Shown here: piece after piece, positions 36,178 through 48,899 of the stretch | Numbering within the stretch: position 1 is the stretch's first letter | Layout of the letters: each line of letters begins with the position of its first letter | Assembly: GCA_036023115.1 (NCBI GenBank) | Contig: JAYKKT010000041.1 | Span: forward strand, 620,501-684,500 | Origin: Brasenia schreberi | Taxonomy: Eukaryota; Streptophyta; Magnoliopsida; Nymphaeales; Cabombaceae | Reading direction: 5' to 3' | Length of the DNA stretch: 64,000 nucleotides | The notes under the pieces: model-generated | Databases searched by the model: none | Seen by the model: only the letters and a program-made list of their open reading frames with translations | What the model was told of the DNA's origin: nothing | Made by a program: the position numbers and the translations under genes

Positions 36178-39100
36178 TATTAATTCAAAATACAACTGCG
36201 CCCATGTAAAGGATCACCCTTGCATTGCCGGTACCAAGTCCGGATAAAGGAGGAGGGTTGTAAAACTTCGTCGGATTTTTACAACATAGATTACAAAAAT
36301 TATGAGCATTGCTTTTGGGCGTCCCCGCCTAGTGACGTGCTGTAGAGCCTGAATGCAGTAAGAAGTAAGCAAGGGCCACTACATTTTCGCCCGAATGTAG
36401 TGAATCAATTGCAGAGAGAGTTCCCACATCATGGACGAGTGTGGGTAAAGAAGTTAGTCCCGCTACATTGCCGCCCGAATGTAGTGAAAATTTTTCAGAG
36501 AGGGTCTCTGCATTTTGATTATAGACGGATGCGAGGGGTAAGGAAGCTAGTCCTAGATAATAAGATTCGTATTGGTTCTTGGAATATCAGAACATTATCG
36601 GGTAAGCTAATGGAGGTGGTAGATACTATGATTCGGAGAAAGATTCATATTCTATGTTTACAAGAGACAAAATGGGTTGGAGAAAAAACAAAGGAGATAG
36701 AGGATACAGGTTTTAAATTATGGTACTCAGGTAAAGAAAAGGCTCGAAACGGAGTTGGTATTATCATAAATAAAGATTTAAAGGAGAGTGTAGTAGACAT
36801 ACAACGATATGGTGACCAAATCATGACATTGAAATTAGTGTTAGGTGCAGAGGTTTTGAATATAGTTTGTGCTTACGCACCCCAAGTAGGACTAGAAGAT
36901 AGTATAAAGACAGTTTTTTGGGAAGAGTTAGATAAGGTGTTTTAAAAGATTCCACAAAGGGAGATGATTTGTTTAGGAGGAGATTTAAATGGACATGTTG
37001 GTAAAGAGGCATTAGGATATCAAGGGATTCATGAAAACTTTGGTTTTGGGGATATGAACGAGGAAGGTAAGGAGATTTTAAATTTTGATATGTCATTTGA
37101 TCTCTTTATAGTCAATACAATCTTCAAAAAACGAGATGAACATTTAATTACTTATAAGAGTGGCTTATCACAAACACAAATTGATTACTTTATTTGTATA
37201 AAGAAAGATAAAGCGTGTTGTAAAGATTGTAAGGTAATTCCAGGAGAAAGCTTAACCACCCAACATCGACTTTTAGTTATGGATTTACAAATAAAAAAAT
37301 AAACAAAGAAGAAAAGAGTGCATCGAGCTATTCAGACTAAATGGTGGAACCTCAAAAGAGAGAAAGAAGATATATTTAAACAGAAAGTACTTCAAGGAGA
37401 TGTTTGGAATTATGTTGGCACACCCTATGATATGTGGAATAATATGGCTATACATATTAGAAAAGTGGCGAAAGATGTGTTAGGGGTATCTAAGGGAGGT
37501 GTACCTGCACAAAAAGAAGCTTGGTGGTGGAGTGAAGTAGTACAAAATAAAATCAAGGCAAAGAGGGCATATTACAAATTACATTATGCTAAGAAAACTA
37601 GTGAAACTTTAGAAGCTTATAAGAAAGCAAAGAAGGAAGCGAAAAAGGCCGTTAGTGAAGCAAAAGCTAAGATTTGGGATGACTTATATAAAAAACTCAA
37701 CTCAAAAGAGGGTGAAAGAGATATTTTTAGGATAGCTAGGGCTAGAGATAAGAAAACTAAAGATCTTAATTATGTTAGATGCATAAAAGACGAGGATGAA
37801 AAAATTCTAGTGGCAAATGATATAATAAGAAATAGATGGAAAAACTATTTTTATAATCTTTTTAATGAAAATAAAGATGTTAGTATTAGTTTAGGAGATT
37901 TAGCCAAGTCAGAAAAGTATATAAACCACAATTTCTACCGACGTATTCAAAAGAATGAAGTCAAAGAGGCTCTTAAACATATGAAGAGTGGTAAATCGGT
38001 AGGACCAGATAATATTCCTATAGAAGTTTGGAAAATACTAGGAGAAATAGGAATCACTTGCTCACAAGACTATTTAATGAAATATGGAAAAACCAAAAGA
38101 TACCTGAGGAATGGAGAGCAACTACACTTATATCCGTATATAAGAATAAGGGAGACATTCAAAATTGTGCGAATTATCGAGGTATCAAGTTAATGAGTCA
38201 TACTATGAAATTATGGGAAAGAATTATCGAACATAGGTTAAGACAAGTATCAAGTACAATAGAGAACCAATTTGGATTCATGCTAGGCAGATCTAATATT
38301 GAAGCGATTCACCTTTTGAGACGTCTTATGGAACATTTTAGAGCAAAAAAGAAAGACCTTCACATGATATTTATTAATCTAGAAAAAGCTTATGATAGGG
38401 TACCGAGGGAGGTTCTTTGGAGAACTTTGGAAAAAAGAGGTATCCCATTGACATATATTAACCTTATAAGAGACATGTATGATGGTGCAAAAATATGTGT
38501 GAGGACTCATGAAGGAACGACAGACTTCTTTGAAGTTAATATTGGGTTACATCAAGGATCAACTTTAAGTCCATACTTATTTATAATGGTGATGGATGAG
38601 TTAACAAAATATATTCAAGATGAAGTACCTTGGTGTATGTTATTTGTAGATGACATTGTATTAGTGGAGGAGTCTAAGGAAAAAGTTAATAGAAAATTGG
38701 AACTATGGAGAGAAACATTAGAAAGCAAAGGCCTCCGACTTAGTTTAACAAAGACAGAATATATGGAATGTAAGTTTGATCATTTGGTTACTTCAGAGGA
38801 CATGGAAATTAAAATTGGCACACATTGCATTCCCCAAAAGGAAAGTTTTAAATACCTAGGGTCAATTTTTCAGAGTGATGGAAGAATTGATGGAGATGTT
38901 ACATATAGAATTAATGCTGGTTGGTTAAAATGGAGAGGAGCATCAGGTATTCTTTGTGATAAGAAGATACCATTAAAGTTAAAAGGTAAATATTATAGAG
39001 CAACAATTAGGCCTGCCATATTTTATGGTTCTGAGTGTTGGGCAGTTAATCATCAACATGTACAAAAGATATCTGTGACAGAAATGAAGATGTTGAGATG

Positions 39101-39467
39101 GATGAGTGGTCATACAAGAAAAGACTGCATACATAATGAGGTTATTAGAAACAAATTAGGAGTGGCACCAATAGAGGATAAAATGAGAGAACATCGTTTA
39201 AGATGGTTTGGACATATAGAAAGAAGATCAAAAGAAGAACCTCTAAGAAGGTTAGAAAAACTAAATTTGGAAAGTATTAAAAGAGGTAGAGGACGACCAC
39301 AAAAGTGTTGGAAAGAAACAATAAAGAATGATCTAGCTTATTGGGAGTTAACTGCTAACATGGCACATGATAGGGATCTGTGGAAACAAAGAATCTATGT
39401 AGCCAACCCCGTCTAGTATGGGAAAAGTCTTAGTTGTTGTTTGTTTGTTTGTTTATTAATTCAAAAT
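36178..39467 (+). mobile_element. Near-full-length RTE-type LINE copy 2, 14-bp TSD
   Basis: The element (36192-39453) is flanked by identical tattaattcaaaat at 36178-36191 and 39454-39467. It has a GC-rich 5' region of about 330 bases, one long EN-RT reading frame, no separate ORF1, and a tail of TTG/TTTG units. It lies 265 bases past the kinase pseudogene stop. It is the master reference here for the truncated copies at 2177, 24270, 15525 and 34777. Confidence 0.9.
36529..39416 (+). pseudogene. RTE endonuclease-reverse transcriptase ORF with lesions
   Basis: From the ATG at 36529 the apurinic-type endonuclease shows IRIGSWNIRTL, LQETKW (catalytic Glu), NIVCAYAPQ, GGDLNGHVG, TQIDYFI and a TTQHRLLVMD end. 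A basic linker and the reverse transcriptase follow ([25 protein letters not shown]). Lesions are a TAA at 36943-36945, a second TAA near 37300, a one-base deletion near 38060 against copy 1, Asn for Asp in FIDLEKAYD, and FVDD in place of FADD near 38643-38654. The first two lie within the endonuclease and linker, the rest in the RT. The ancestral frame would be about 960 codons. It is dead as it stands. Confidence 0.9.
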
Positions 39468-40745
39468 GCAAATCTCTCTCTCTCCCCCCAATTTGTATAA
39501 TTTAGAGTTAAATGCTAACATGTTAGAAGATAGAGCTGTGTGGGAGAATTATTGGTAATTGTTTTGGCGATTGCCTCTGGGGTCTCATTCATGCATCTCC
39601 ATAGGTTCTGCATAACATGCCACAGGCAGGTACTCTAGGAGATTCATAATGTTGTGACATCACAATCACTTCATGTAGGGGTGACATTTCATTTCACCGG
39701 GTCGTATTTGTGTCATATCGGATCAGATTCGGTTGACCGTGGGCCAATATGGACACGACATCATTCTTTTCGTGTCATCAGTAGCATCCAAGCAAGATCT
39801 GGTTGGGTTCACTTGAACACGAACCCTAAGAAGGCCTTTTGTAAAATCACACGATGCACATTCACCCGATACGCTGGTAGCTGAGAAACCAAACTCAAAT
39901 CCTATAAGTCACACGAGAGAGACACAGAGAGAGAGAGAACTTTGGTGCCGTCGCCTGCTGCTGGTTTCGCTGCACACAGCTGCTTTTGCCACCCCGATGC
40001 CCCTCTACAGTTCACTTTACCCCTAAATCACCCAATCGGCATGAGAGGTGTTTGGGGGGATAGATCAGGCACACCCGAACCCCTAAGTCATGAAAATGCA
40101 AGGCTTTTACTGAAGGCACACCACTGACAAGACACTTCTTATTGTTGGGAATTCTTATATTACTCTTATTACTTAAATTAAGTTTTTCTCTTTTCAACAC
40201 TCGTGTGGTTCGTGTGTCTCTTATATAAAGGAGATACGTGTTATAAAGCTTCTATGATATATAAAAAAAAGACGCATTAAGTGTCTCTCTCTTCTATAAG
40301 AAACACACCCTATGCGTAATTTGGCGATTGGTCCTTTTCCTTTCTTTTTTTTATAACAAAGAAATAGAAGGATGAAGAGGAGATATGAAAGAAAGAAAAC
40401 AAGGAAACATTGAAGGAGAAAGAGAAACAATGATAACATATGTAGATGGCAATAGGAGAGAGAAAGGGTGATGGGATTTAGTGGTCGGTTCTGGCTACAT
40501 GAGAGAGAGGCAGGAGGAAGGTGAGAGGGGCGATGGTGAGCGAGCTCGAAGGGATCCTTGTATTATGAGAGAGAAGATGGATGAGAGAGAAAAGATGAAA
40601 AAAAAGGAAAGAGTGGTGAGTGTTGGGTAAACATAGTGTATTATAGAAAAAAGGGTGTGTCCTTAGTAATTTGGAGTGTTCATTTAGTAACTATGAAATA
40701 CAACAACCTATACTACAAAATACAATGACCTATGAATATATTACA

Positions 40746-40747
<2 letters not shown>
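39468..40747. other. Intergenic, no gene seen
   Basis: 39500-39550 resembles a decayed RTE end (gagttaaatgctaacatg), just beside the copy 2 insertion. The rest is GA-rich sequence with short CT and GA runs. No recognisable gene. Confidence 0.4.

Positions 40748-40837
<90 letters not shown>
40748..40837. repeat. (AT)n microsatellite
   Basis: About 90 bases of AT, followed by short imperfect ttacat...atat units to about 40890. Confidence 0.95.
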
Positions 40838-40838
<1 letters not shown>

Positions 40839-40889
40839 CATTTATATATAAATATATACATTACATCTATATACTCTATATATATTACA

Positions 40890-41590
40890 TTTGTGTCTAT
40901 GGAAAACCTTGTATGCCTCTTTCTCAAATATTAAAAGGCTGTTAGTATATTAACCATACGAAGTGGCAGAGGATGAAGATGTCAAGACAACCATCTCTCC
41001 CTTTCACAGACACAATAGAGAAACTAATTGTATATTGACCAAAATACTTCATAATAAACAAGGTTGAACAACCTAAAAGTGACGACAGATAGCAAGAGAA
41101 ACACATGATTGTTCTCGTTAATTCAGAAAAAGAACTATATATATGAAACTTCAGAAGTACCGGGAGAAGAAAGTTTTCTCCCGTGAGCAAAGTTCGATGA
41201 ACTTTGAGTCAAGCGATCACTCTAAATTGAAAAAGCTTTTTCTCATACTAGATAGAGTCAGCTATATAGATAACTTATCAAAATAGACAACTTGTATCAG
41301 CTTTTTGGATTTTCGTTTTCGGACTTGATGGCTGCCTCACCTCGCCCATGAATAGGTCTAAGAGCTTCCAACCAAGCTTGTTGGTCTCTCACTATATTCC
41401 CTTCTATCTTCATTTGCAGAGGAAGAAAACTAATGGACCTGGTGTTCTTCATCCGCCTTAGGCATGTAGGCAAGATGGTAACCTGGTAGGGATGGCAATA
41501 TTGACCCAACCTACACCCCCCCTACAGAACCTATAGGTTCAGCTTTAGGTTCAGGGATACCCGACCCGATCAGCTTTAGGTTCAGGGATA

Positions 41591-41593
<3 letters not shown>
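40890..41593. other. Intergenic with small RTE tail
   Basis: 41228-41275 reads aaaaagctttttctcatacta, then agatagagtcagctatatag: a minus-strand RTE tail remnant. Near 41530-41595 the unit agctttaggttcagggata occurs twice. No gene is seen. Confidence 0.4.

Positions 41594-41666
<73 letters not shown>
41594..41666. repeat. Compound (CT)n(AT)n microsatellite
   Basis: About 35 bases of CT pass directly into about 38 bases of AT, the same arrangement as at the start of the window. Confidence 0.95.
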
Positions 41667-43399
41667 TCATGTCACCGAAAAACAAAGAGTGAGCATGTTA
41701 AAGGTAGACAAGATCTAATTCTTCACATATTAGTATCACACTCTATATTCACTCCAAGCCAGAATGCCCAAGAGACCTAAAAAGTCTCTAGAGACCTCAC
41801 ACAAACCACACAAGTACGACTCATGTATTTACATATCATTATCTTTCAAAACCAATTACATCTTATCATATTCACAAGTTGATATATGGATCTATATATC
41901 AAAAATCCATATCCAGATAACATTTTCGTATCAACACATGTAAATCAAATCATGCACTTTATCAACCATGTCATAAACAAGGTTATCTCGAAAGCATACT
42001 CAATAACCCATCATTTCAAATATCATTTAAGAACATCAACAAAACATTTAATAATTATCCACATTTAAATCCATTAAAGATAAAAAAAAATCAACTTTAG
42101 TATGATTCTATTAAAGAATGCATAACCCCTTACCTGAAGGAGCATTAAGATCTAATCTCCAAATTGCTAGGCTACTCTTATCATCACCAAATCCTCTAAT
42201 TTTAATTTCTAAATAATTATAAATAATAATAATATTAAATCTTATTTAACTATGAGTCTAACGCAACAAACGCGGCCTAAATCGGATCCTCAGCGATCCT
42301 AAAACGACACAAAATCCAATTTAGATCCAATTAAGTTGTCTTGGATCCAAACTATCATCTGAATCCATTTTTTATCCAAACTAGACAACACAAAAGGTAT
42401 CATGTGTTTCTCGTTCAATACAGAATCTAACCAAATATGAAATTGCTTAAATAGGTTATGCTTTTGACCCAAAACCTGTTTCAAGACCTAACCTGAACCA
42501 AACATATTTTTAACACGAAATAAAACCAAAAATATGTTTCTGACCCATATAGAACCTATCCAACATAAAACTACTAGTGTGATACAAGACATAGAAACAT
42601 GACATGTATTCTGTCATGACATGACACAATGTGTCAAACACACATGCCCAATAGCCGAAACCCTAAGCAGACACCGTCTGTTTTCAATGATAATTTTGGC
42701 ATTTTTGATGATGACCAAGACCGATGGTGGTCCCCAACCGATCGCCTACCTCCCCTCTAAAGGTTAAACTCAACATTGGTCACCAGCGACAACGTTTTGG
42801 CCGAAAAACGCAAACAAAAATATAAAAAACAAGAAGTTTTTCAACAAGCAAAATCAAACAAATCAAAGGATTTCCGATATATTTCTATTTGTAATCATTT
42901 AATCTACAAAAAGCCCTTAAACCTCACACAAATTTGTCATAAACGACAATGATTTTTGTTGAAAAATATGTAGAACTCGTTTAGAGTTCATTTTCATAAA
43001 AATTGGCAACCATCGATGGATTTCCATTTGATTTCCACACCAACGACCTAGATTCTTAGCCTCAACACTTTTTATGACTTAAATCAAGAAACCCAAACCC
43101 AAATTATTTTTTACAAGTTTTTCATTAAGAATAAAAAAATGAAAAAGAAAAAGAAAATCTGAAAATAAAGAGATAACTCACTCGATTCCGTTTGTTCTCC
43201 GTCGATTGCTCACCCAATTTCTTTCGTTGCTATCAATGATGACGATCTTTTAGCAGGTTTCAATGAAGGAATCTTTCCCCAAGAATGGCAGTTGTCATTT
43301 CAAGTGGCAAACTATCATGCTCGAGCAATGCCCAAATCGAGGGTTATTGTGCTTACATATTTCGAGCGAGTTTGGATCTGGTCTACCTCAATCCATTAC
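41667..43399. other. Intergenic, no gene seen
   Basis: AT-rich sequence with no recognised protein or RNA gene on either strand. Confidence 0.4.
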
Positions 43400-43485
43400 A
43401 AAACATCCCCACCACCTTCTAGAAGTCAAACTCCCCACCAATAACAACGGCGTTGGAACGCCCTGCCATTGAGTTAAGACTCCGG
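43400..43485 (-). mobile_element. tRNA-derived SINE fragment
   Basis: Read on the minus strand it gives tcttaactcaatggcagggc, a box A-like word, then ggtggggagtttgacttcta, a box B-like word, matching the SINE at 50989-51122. Confidence 0.6.
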
Positions 43486-43574
43486 GTACTACTTTCCTAC
43501 TTTGCATCTAGTGATTTTTGTTTTATCATATGTTCATCTCAAACATTGAATCAAAAGACATTATACATCTCTCT

Positions 43575-43680
43575 CACTATATATATATATATATATATAT
43601 ATTACTCAAACATTGAATCAAAAGACATTATACATCTCTCTCACTATATATATATATATTACTCAAACATTAAATCAAAA

Positions 43681-43736
<56 letters not shown>

Positions 43737-44094
43737 GGTGGGTGATAGTCAGAGGCACAACCAGGGTGCCGATCTCATTGCCTTTAATTTGTGATCGGTA
43801 GCCAGATGAGATATACATACAAGCTGTTGTGGACAAGTAAATGAACTGAGACGCTGGTAGTTGGCTCCGTTAGGCCAGTCCATGGGCTTCATTACGTCAT
43901 CCGAGTTTAATATCAACTCGCTACATTCAACACAGTTTGGCTCAGAAAGCTCCCTTCTTATATTTTTTTCATACTTTTTACCTAAATCATACCCCAAAAA
44001 ACCGTATTAGCTAATATTCAATTTCGTTAGAAAAGGAAAACTTAAAAAAAAAGGGCTTAAAAGATGATGATGATTGAAATTTGAATTTTAAAAA

Positions 44095-44139
<45 letters not shown>
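43575..44139. repeat. AT tracts with locally repeated cassette
   Basis: Three AT tracts (43575-43602, 43683-43733, 44096-44139). Before them the cassette tcaaacattgaatcaaaagacattatacatctctctcacta is repeated about three times between 43538 and 43690, each ending in AT. This looks like expansion of a unit of AT tract plus spacer. Confidence 0.75.
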
Positions 44140-44141
<2 letters not shown>

Positions 44142-44789
44142 ATTCACATGTATACTTTTTATTTTTGAATTTAAATTTCAATCGGCCCAAGATGGATGCT
44201 TAGATATGTTAGCACCTAAGTGCCGAATTGAAAAGAGATTTCTAATGTCTCATTCCAATCGATCAAAGTGCCATCTCTACAAGAGCCTAGTTTTAACTTT
44301 AATAACCAAGTTTTATGTTTAGCTCACCCAATACCTGAACGGGGTTCATTACTACTTCAATCTAATGGGACACATTGGAAGAACCTTCTTTTGAGTTCGT
44401 CCATCTCATACTGACCTGACTATGCATGTGGGTGCATGCACACACACACACATAAAGTCAGAGAAAGGGGGGGTACACTAGATTAAAACAACATAAATAA
44501 CTAAAGTTTAAGTACGTTAGCCAAACTTCTATTTTATAACATAAGATCAAATTGGATCAATGCGCCTTGATATGTTGGATCATGGACTATTTATAAGATC
44601 AAAGTCAGTTTGATAAGCCATCCATAAAACACGCATTCATGTATATCCATTGGTTGATCTACCACATGAAAGAAAACATAAGAAACTTACGGGAGACGTG
44701 CATAGTTCATCCCACCTCAAATGGTCGAATAGATAGTTCATCCTACCTTACATTTTTAGATCCTAAGCAACGTCTAATCGGTAAAAAGT

Positions 44790-44905
44790 GGAGCCAAGGC
44801 CAAGCTTATCACACACTAAGTGGCACGCGCCTTTACTGTAGATGGGAGTTCGACTCCTTGGGGTTGCATGTGTGTGTTAAGCTTCGGCCTCAAGGTTGAA
44901 CCAAG
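44790..44905 (+). mobile_element. tRNA-derived SINE
   Basis: A box B-like gggagttcgactcc is followed by gggttgcatg, tgtgtgttaagcttcggcctc and aaggttgaacc, in the order seen in the other family members. The box A region is more diverged (caagcttatcacacactaagtgg). Confidence 0.65.
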
Positions 44906-45284
44906 ACTTACCACGCAATAAGTGGGTTCATCAAACCTTACAGTAGGAGCGGCTGCATCAAAAGACTAATTGACAAAATATAATTATTTAATGCATTCAT
45001 ATAGTTCAGTAAGAAAGGAGGTCATTGGGCTCCATTTAACTTGAAATGGCGCCCAAAAATGGATTTTGGGCTTTTGGTTTCTTATGATAAACCCGTTGAA
45101 GGGTTTGGCAAAATCTCGGCAATGACTACGCGTTAGATACCTTTCTGTCGAACCTGGAGTCTCCATGCTGTCGCCGGAGGTCTGGTTTCTCGGCGATCGC
45201 CTTAATTGCTCGGAACTGTTGGTACGTGCTTACCAAACTCGGGGAGAGCCCTCGATTGCAGAGACGGCGACAATTACTGTCATC

Positions 45285-45316
<32 letters not shown>

Positions 45317-45357
45317 CCCTCCTGTATTATCGTGTCTAACAGTCTTGATCAGAACAG

Positions 45358-45361
<4 letters not shown>
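44906..45361. other. Upstream region of HD-ZIP IV gene
   Basis: No separate gene is seen. A GT run then GA run lies at about 45285-45318. This and the following CT tract could be promoter or leader of the HD-ZIP IV gene. Confidence 0.4.

Positions 45362-45431
<70 letters not shown>
45362..45431. repeat. (CT)n tract upstream of HD-ZIP IV gene
   Basis: About 70 bases of uninterrupted CT, about 390 bases before the proposed ATG. GA/CT repeats are the known binding target of BBR/BPC factors; a gene for one lies at 56959. The serine-leucine open frames over the tract are artefacts. Confidence 0.95.
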
Positions 45432-45433
<2 letters not shown>

Positions 45434-45690
45434 TGGGTTGCCATAATAGCTCCGCGTGCATTAACTTCACTTCCATTTCAGACAGAGGCTGAAATCCCGA
45501 ACGAAATCGGGGCTGGATTCTATGGTCCACCAGGCGGTTTCTCGGCGGAGAGGGTGCCGTTTGCTATGGCAAGGGCAGTTATGAAATGGGTAGTCGGTCC
45601 TGGGTGTGGAGATCGAAGGGGGAAGAAGAAAACTCCCTCTTTCCCGTTTCACTCTCTATGTTAGGGCGGTGAAGGCGTTTCCGCCCGGAA

Positions 45691-45792
45691 ATGATGAACG
45701 GTGGTCATCAAAGCAGGGTGTTTGTATGGTTTATCTATGTATCTGCACGGTTTAGAGGAGGCGTTCAGGGAAGTAAGAGGGTTAAGGTATGA
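45691..45792 (+). other. Possible upstream ORF of HD-ZIP IV gene
   Basis: ATG ATG AAC ... TGA, 33 residues, in a different frame and ending 28 bases before the proposed main ATG at 45821. It matters only if the leader is unspliced here; a donor-like aagtaag occurs within it at about 45770. Confidence 0.35.
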
Positions 45793-45820
45793 GCATCGTG
45801 AGCGTAGCGAGAAGAATTTG

Positions 45821-48800
45821 ATGCTTATGGCAATGGAGGGTGGCTCCGGCGACGACCAGGATGTCTCTGATCCTAGGAAGAAGAAGAAATATCACCGGCA
45901 CACCGCCCGTCAGATTCAGCAGCTCGAAGCGTAAGTTCTCCGCACACACACAGAGGGAGAGAGATTCCGTTATTGGCTATTCATTGTTTTACTGCTTGTT
46001 CCGTGCAAAAAGTGATTTATTTCTCGCAATGTGACTCATTGGTGCTTACTGCATGTCTATGCTTTGTTGGTTTGATCTGAAAATGAAAGTTTTAATAGGG
46101 AAGTCTTTCTGCTTTTCTTTTTATATGAAGGATGTTTAAGGAATGCCCTCACCCAGATGAGAAGCAGAGGCTCCAACTTAGTAGGGAATTGGGTCTTGAG
46201 TCCAGGCAGATCAAATTCTGGTTTCAAAACAGGAGGACCCAAATGAAGGTATCATCAGCATGAGTTATTTTTTCCCTTTTTAAGTGTGCTCGTAGTTTTA
46301 TGATATTGGTGAATTATGTCGCTTCGTTTTTGTGGTGGGTATGACTCTATCAGGCACAACACGAGCGTGCAGATAATTGTGCACTGAGAACTGAGAATGA
46401 CAGGATTCGTTGTGAGAATATAGCCATAAGGGAGACTCTAAAGAATGTGATCTGTCCCTCTTGTGGTGGCCCTCCTCTAGGTGAAGACGTGTACTTTGAT
46501 GAACAGAAACTGCGATTGGAAAATGCCAGGCTCAAGGAAGAGGTTGGTGAATTCATCTTTTCCTTTTTGGTACATAAGAATTTGGATAATTGTTGTGTGT
46601 AAACTGGTTACGTTGGCAAGCTTTGTTGATTCTCTGTCTCTATCTTGGTGGGGAAACTTTTAGCTTGATAGAATGTCCAGCGTTGCTGCAAAATACATTG
46701 GGAGGCCTATTTCACAACTCCCTCCAGTACAACCTGTTCATTTATCTTCTTTGGACCTTACTGTTGGGGGTTTTGGAAGCCAATCCGCGCCAGGACCATC
46801 TCTGGATCTTGATCTTCTTTCAGGAAGTTCATTTGTTGGTCTGCCAGTGCAGAGTGATGGAGTAGCAGATTTTGAGAAATCCTTTATGGTAGAGGTGGCA
46901 ACCAATGCCATGGATGAATTCATCAGGATGATGCAGATGGAAGAGCCAGTGTGGGTGAAACCGGTTGGTGAAGAGAGTCAAATACTTAATCTAGAAGCCT
47001 ACAGGCGAATCTTCCCTCGGACAAGCCAGTTGAGGACTGCCGATGTTCGAACTGAAGGCTCAAAAGGTTCAGGAACGGTGATCATGAACGGATTGTCTTT
47101 GGTTGATATATTGGTGGATGCGGTGAGCAATGATTCATCTGCTTTACACGCATGTTCAGTATTTCGTTTATTGTAGTTTGAAATTTTGAATTACAAGGAA
47201 ATCATCTGATTGCAGGCCCAGTGGGCGGAGATGTTCCCTACTATTATTTCACAGGCAAGAACTATTGATGTTCTTGCTGCCGGCATGGCAGGCAGTAGAA
47301 GTGGTTCTTTGCAACTGGTAAGTGGAGGGAGTTACGGCCTTCTCCTCCTGTGGAAATGATTGCTTGGATTCTGATTGTGAAATGGTTCAGATTTATGCAG
47401 AGTTCCAAGTTCTCTCTCCTTTGGTTTCAACAAGGGAATTATACTTTCTTCGTTACTGCCAACAGCATGGACCAGGGACATGGGCAATAGTAGATGTTTC
47501 GATAGATAGTTCTAAACAAAATCAATTTACTTCTCCCCCGCAGTGTCGAAAGCTTCCATCTGGTTGCTGGATTCAAGATACGCCTAATGGCTACTCCAAG
47601 GTAATTAGTTGGGAACTAAGAGTTAGTGCCTGTTTGTTGATGATTATTTACGACACCTAGTTTCGTTGCGTTTTTCTTGTATAATGTAATTTATTTTCTT
47701 TTATTCAGGTTACTTGGATAGAGCATGTTGAAGTTGAGGATAGAGGTACAGCGCATGGAATCTACGGGGACCTTGTTCACAGTGGGCTGGCATTTGGTGC
47801 ACAGAGATGGCTCGCGACATTGCAGAGGATGTGTGAGCGGTATGCAAGCCTAATGGTGACTAGCTTACCAGCCAGGGAAGTTGGAGGTAGAATGTTTTTG
47901 TCATAAGCCCTTCCTGCAACCTGTTTTCTCTCTAGGTTTCCATTCTTCTTCTTCGGTTCTCGGTTCGTCAGGCTTTCAATGTTTTAAACAGTGATCCCTT
48001 CTCCTGAGGGAAGGAGAAGCATGATGAAACTTTCTCAGAGGATGATGAACAATTTCTGTGCTAGCATTAGTGCTTCAAGTAGACATAGATGGACCACATT
48101 GTCAGGCATGAATGGTGATGCGGTCCGAATCACAACTCACAAGAGCACAGACCCTGGTCAACCCAATGGTATTGTTCTTAGTGCAGTTACATCTCTCTGG
48201 TTGCCATTGTCCCCACAAGTTGTCTTCGATTTCTTTAGAGATGAAATGACCAGACCACAGGTACTATGATGATTTTTAGGAAGATTTTTTTTCCAACTAT
48301 ATCAGCTACTCAAACAATTGAATTTTGTTGATCTACCTTGCAAATTTCCAGTGGGATGTCCTCTCCAGTGGTAATTCAGTGCAAGAAGTAGCTCATGTTG
48401 TTAACGGCTCTCATCCTGGCAATTGTATCTCATTGCTAAGAGTAAGCATCTATAAAACCCATCTCCGTGAACATCCTTATCTGCTGGGTCGATGTGCCAA
48501 ACCCTGTCCTTTTGTTTGCAGGCATTCAATTCTATCCAGAACAACATGTTGATATTACAAGAGAGCTGCACGGATGCTTCAGGGTCTCTAGTAGTGTTTT
48601 CCCCTGTAGATATATCGGCAATTAACATAGCAATGAGCGGAGAAGACCCTTCTTTTGTAGCACTCCTTCCTTCGGGCTTCACGATTTTGCACGATGGCCG
48701 TCATGACCAACAAAGTGGTGGCACTAGCAGCAGCAGCGGCAATGCAGGAACGGGTTCATTATTAACAGTGGCAATCCAGATTCATGGAAGTAGCTTGCCA

Positions 48801-48899
48801 TCAGCCAAGCTCAGTCTGGAATCTGTAAATACAGTTAATAACCTCATCGGCACCACTGTCCAACATATAAAAGCTGCCTTGAATTGCACTGGTGCCTAA
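45821..48899 (+). CDS. HDG11: HD-ZIP IV homeodomain-START transcription factor, 700 aa
   Basis: Ten exons: 45821-45930, 46131-46248, 46354-46542, 46664-47122, 47216-47317, 47391-47600, 47709-47886, 47992-48260, 48352-48441, 48522-48899; they join in phase to 2103 bases. The homeodomain spans about residues 19-77 ([38 protein letters not shown]). A zipper-loop-zipper with the CPSCGG loop follows to about 150, then a START domain from about 190 ([51 protein letters not shown]) and the long C-terminal region with ILSPEG-like [19 protein letters not shown] and [15 protein letters not shown]. This class binds L1 boxes as dimers in the nucleus and controls epidermal fate; RCENIAIRE and YFDEQKLR are closest to HDG11/HDG12. 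Start: ATG at 45821 gives family-like acidic N-terminus; in-frame ATGs at 45737, 45827 and 45833 are alternatives. Apparently intact. Confidence 0.93.

Noticed and set aside
43538..43735. CRISPR-like array
   Set aside because: The repeated cassettes differ by AT tract length and are not separated by unique spacers; this is microsatellite expansion in a plant genome.
45332..45664. Open frames with serine-leucine runs upstream of the HD-ZIP IV gene
   Set aside because: Artefact of the CT tract; no homology and wrong frame for the downstream gene.
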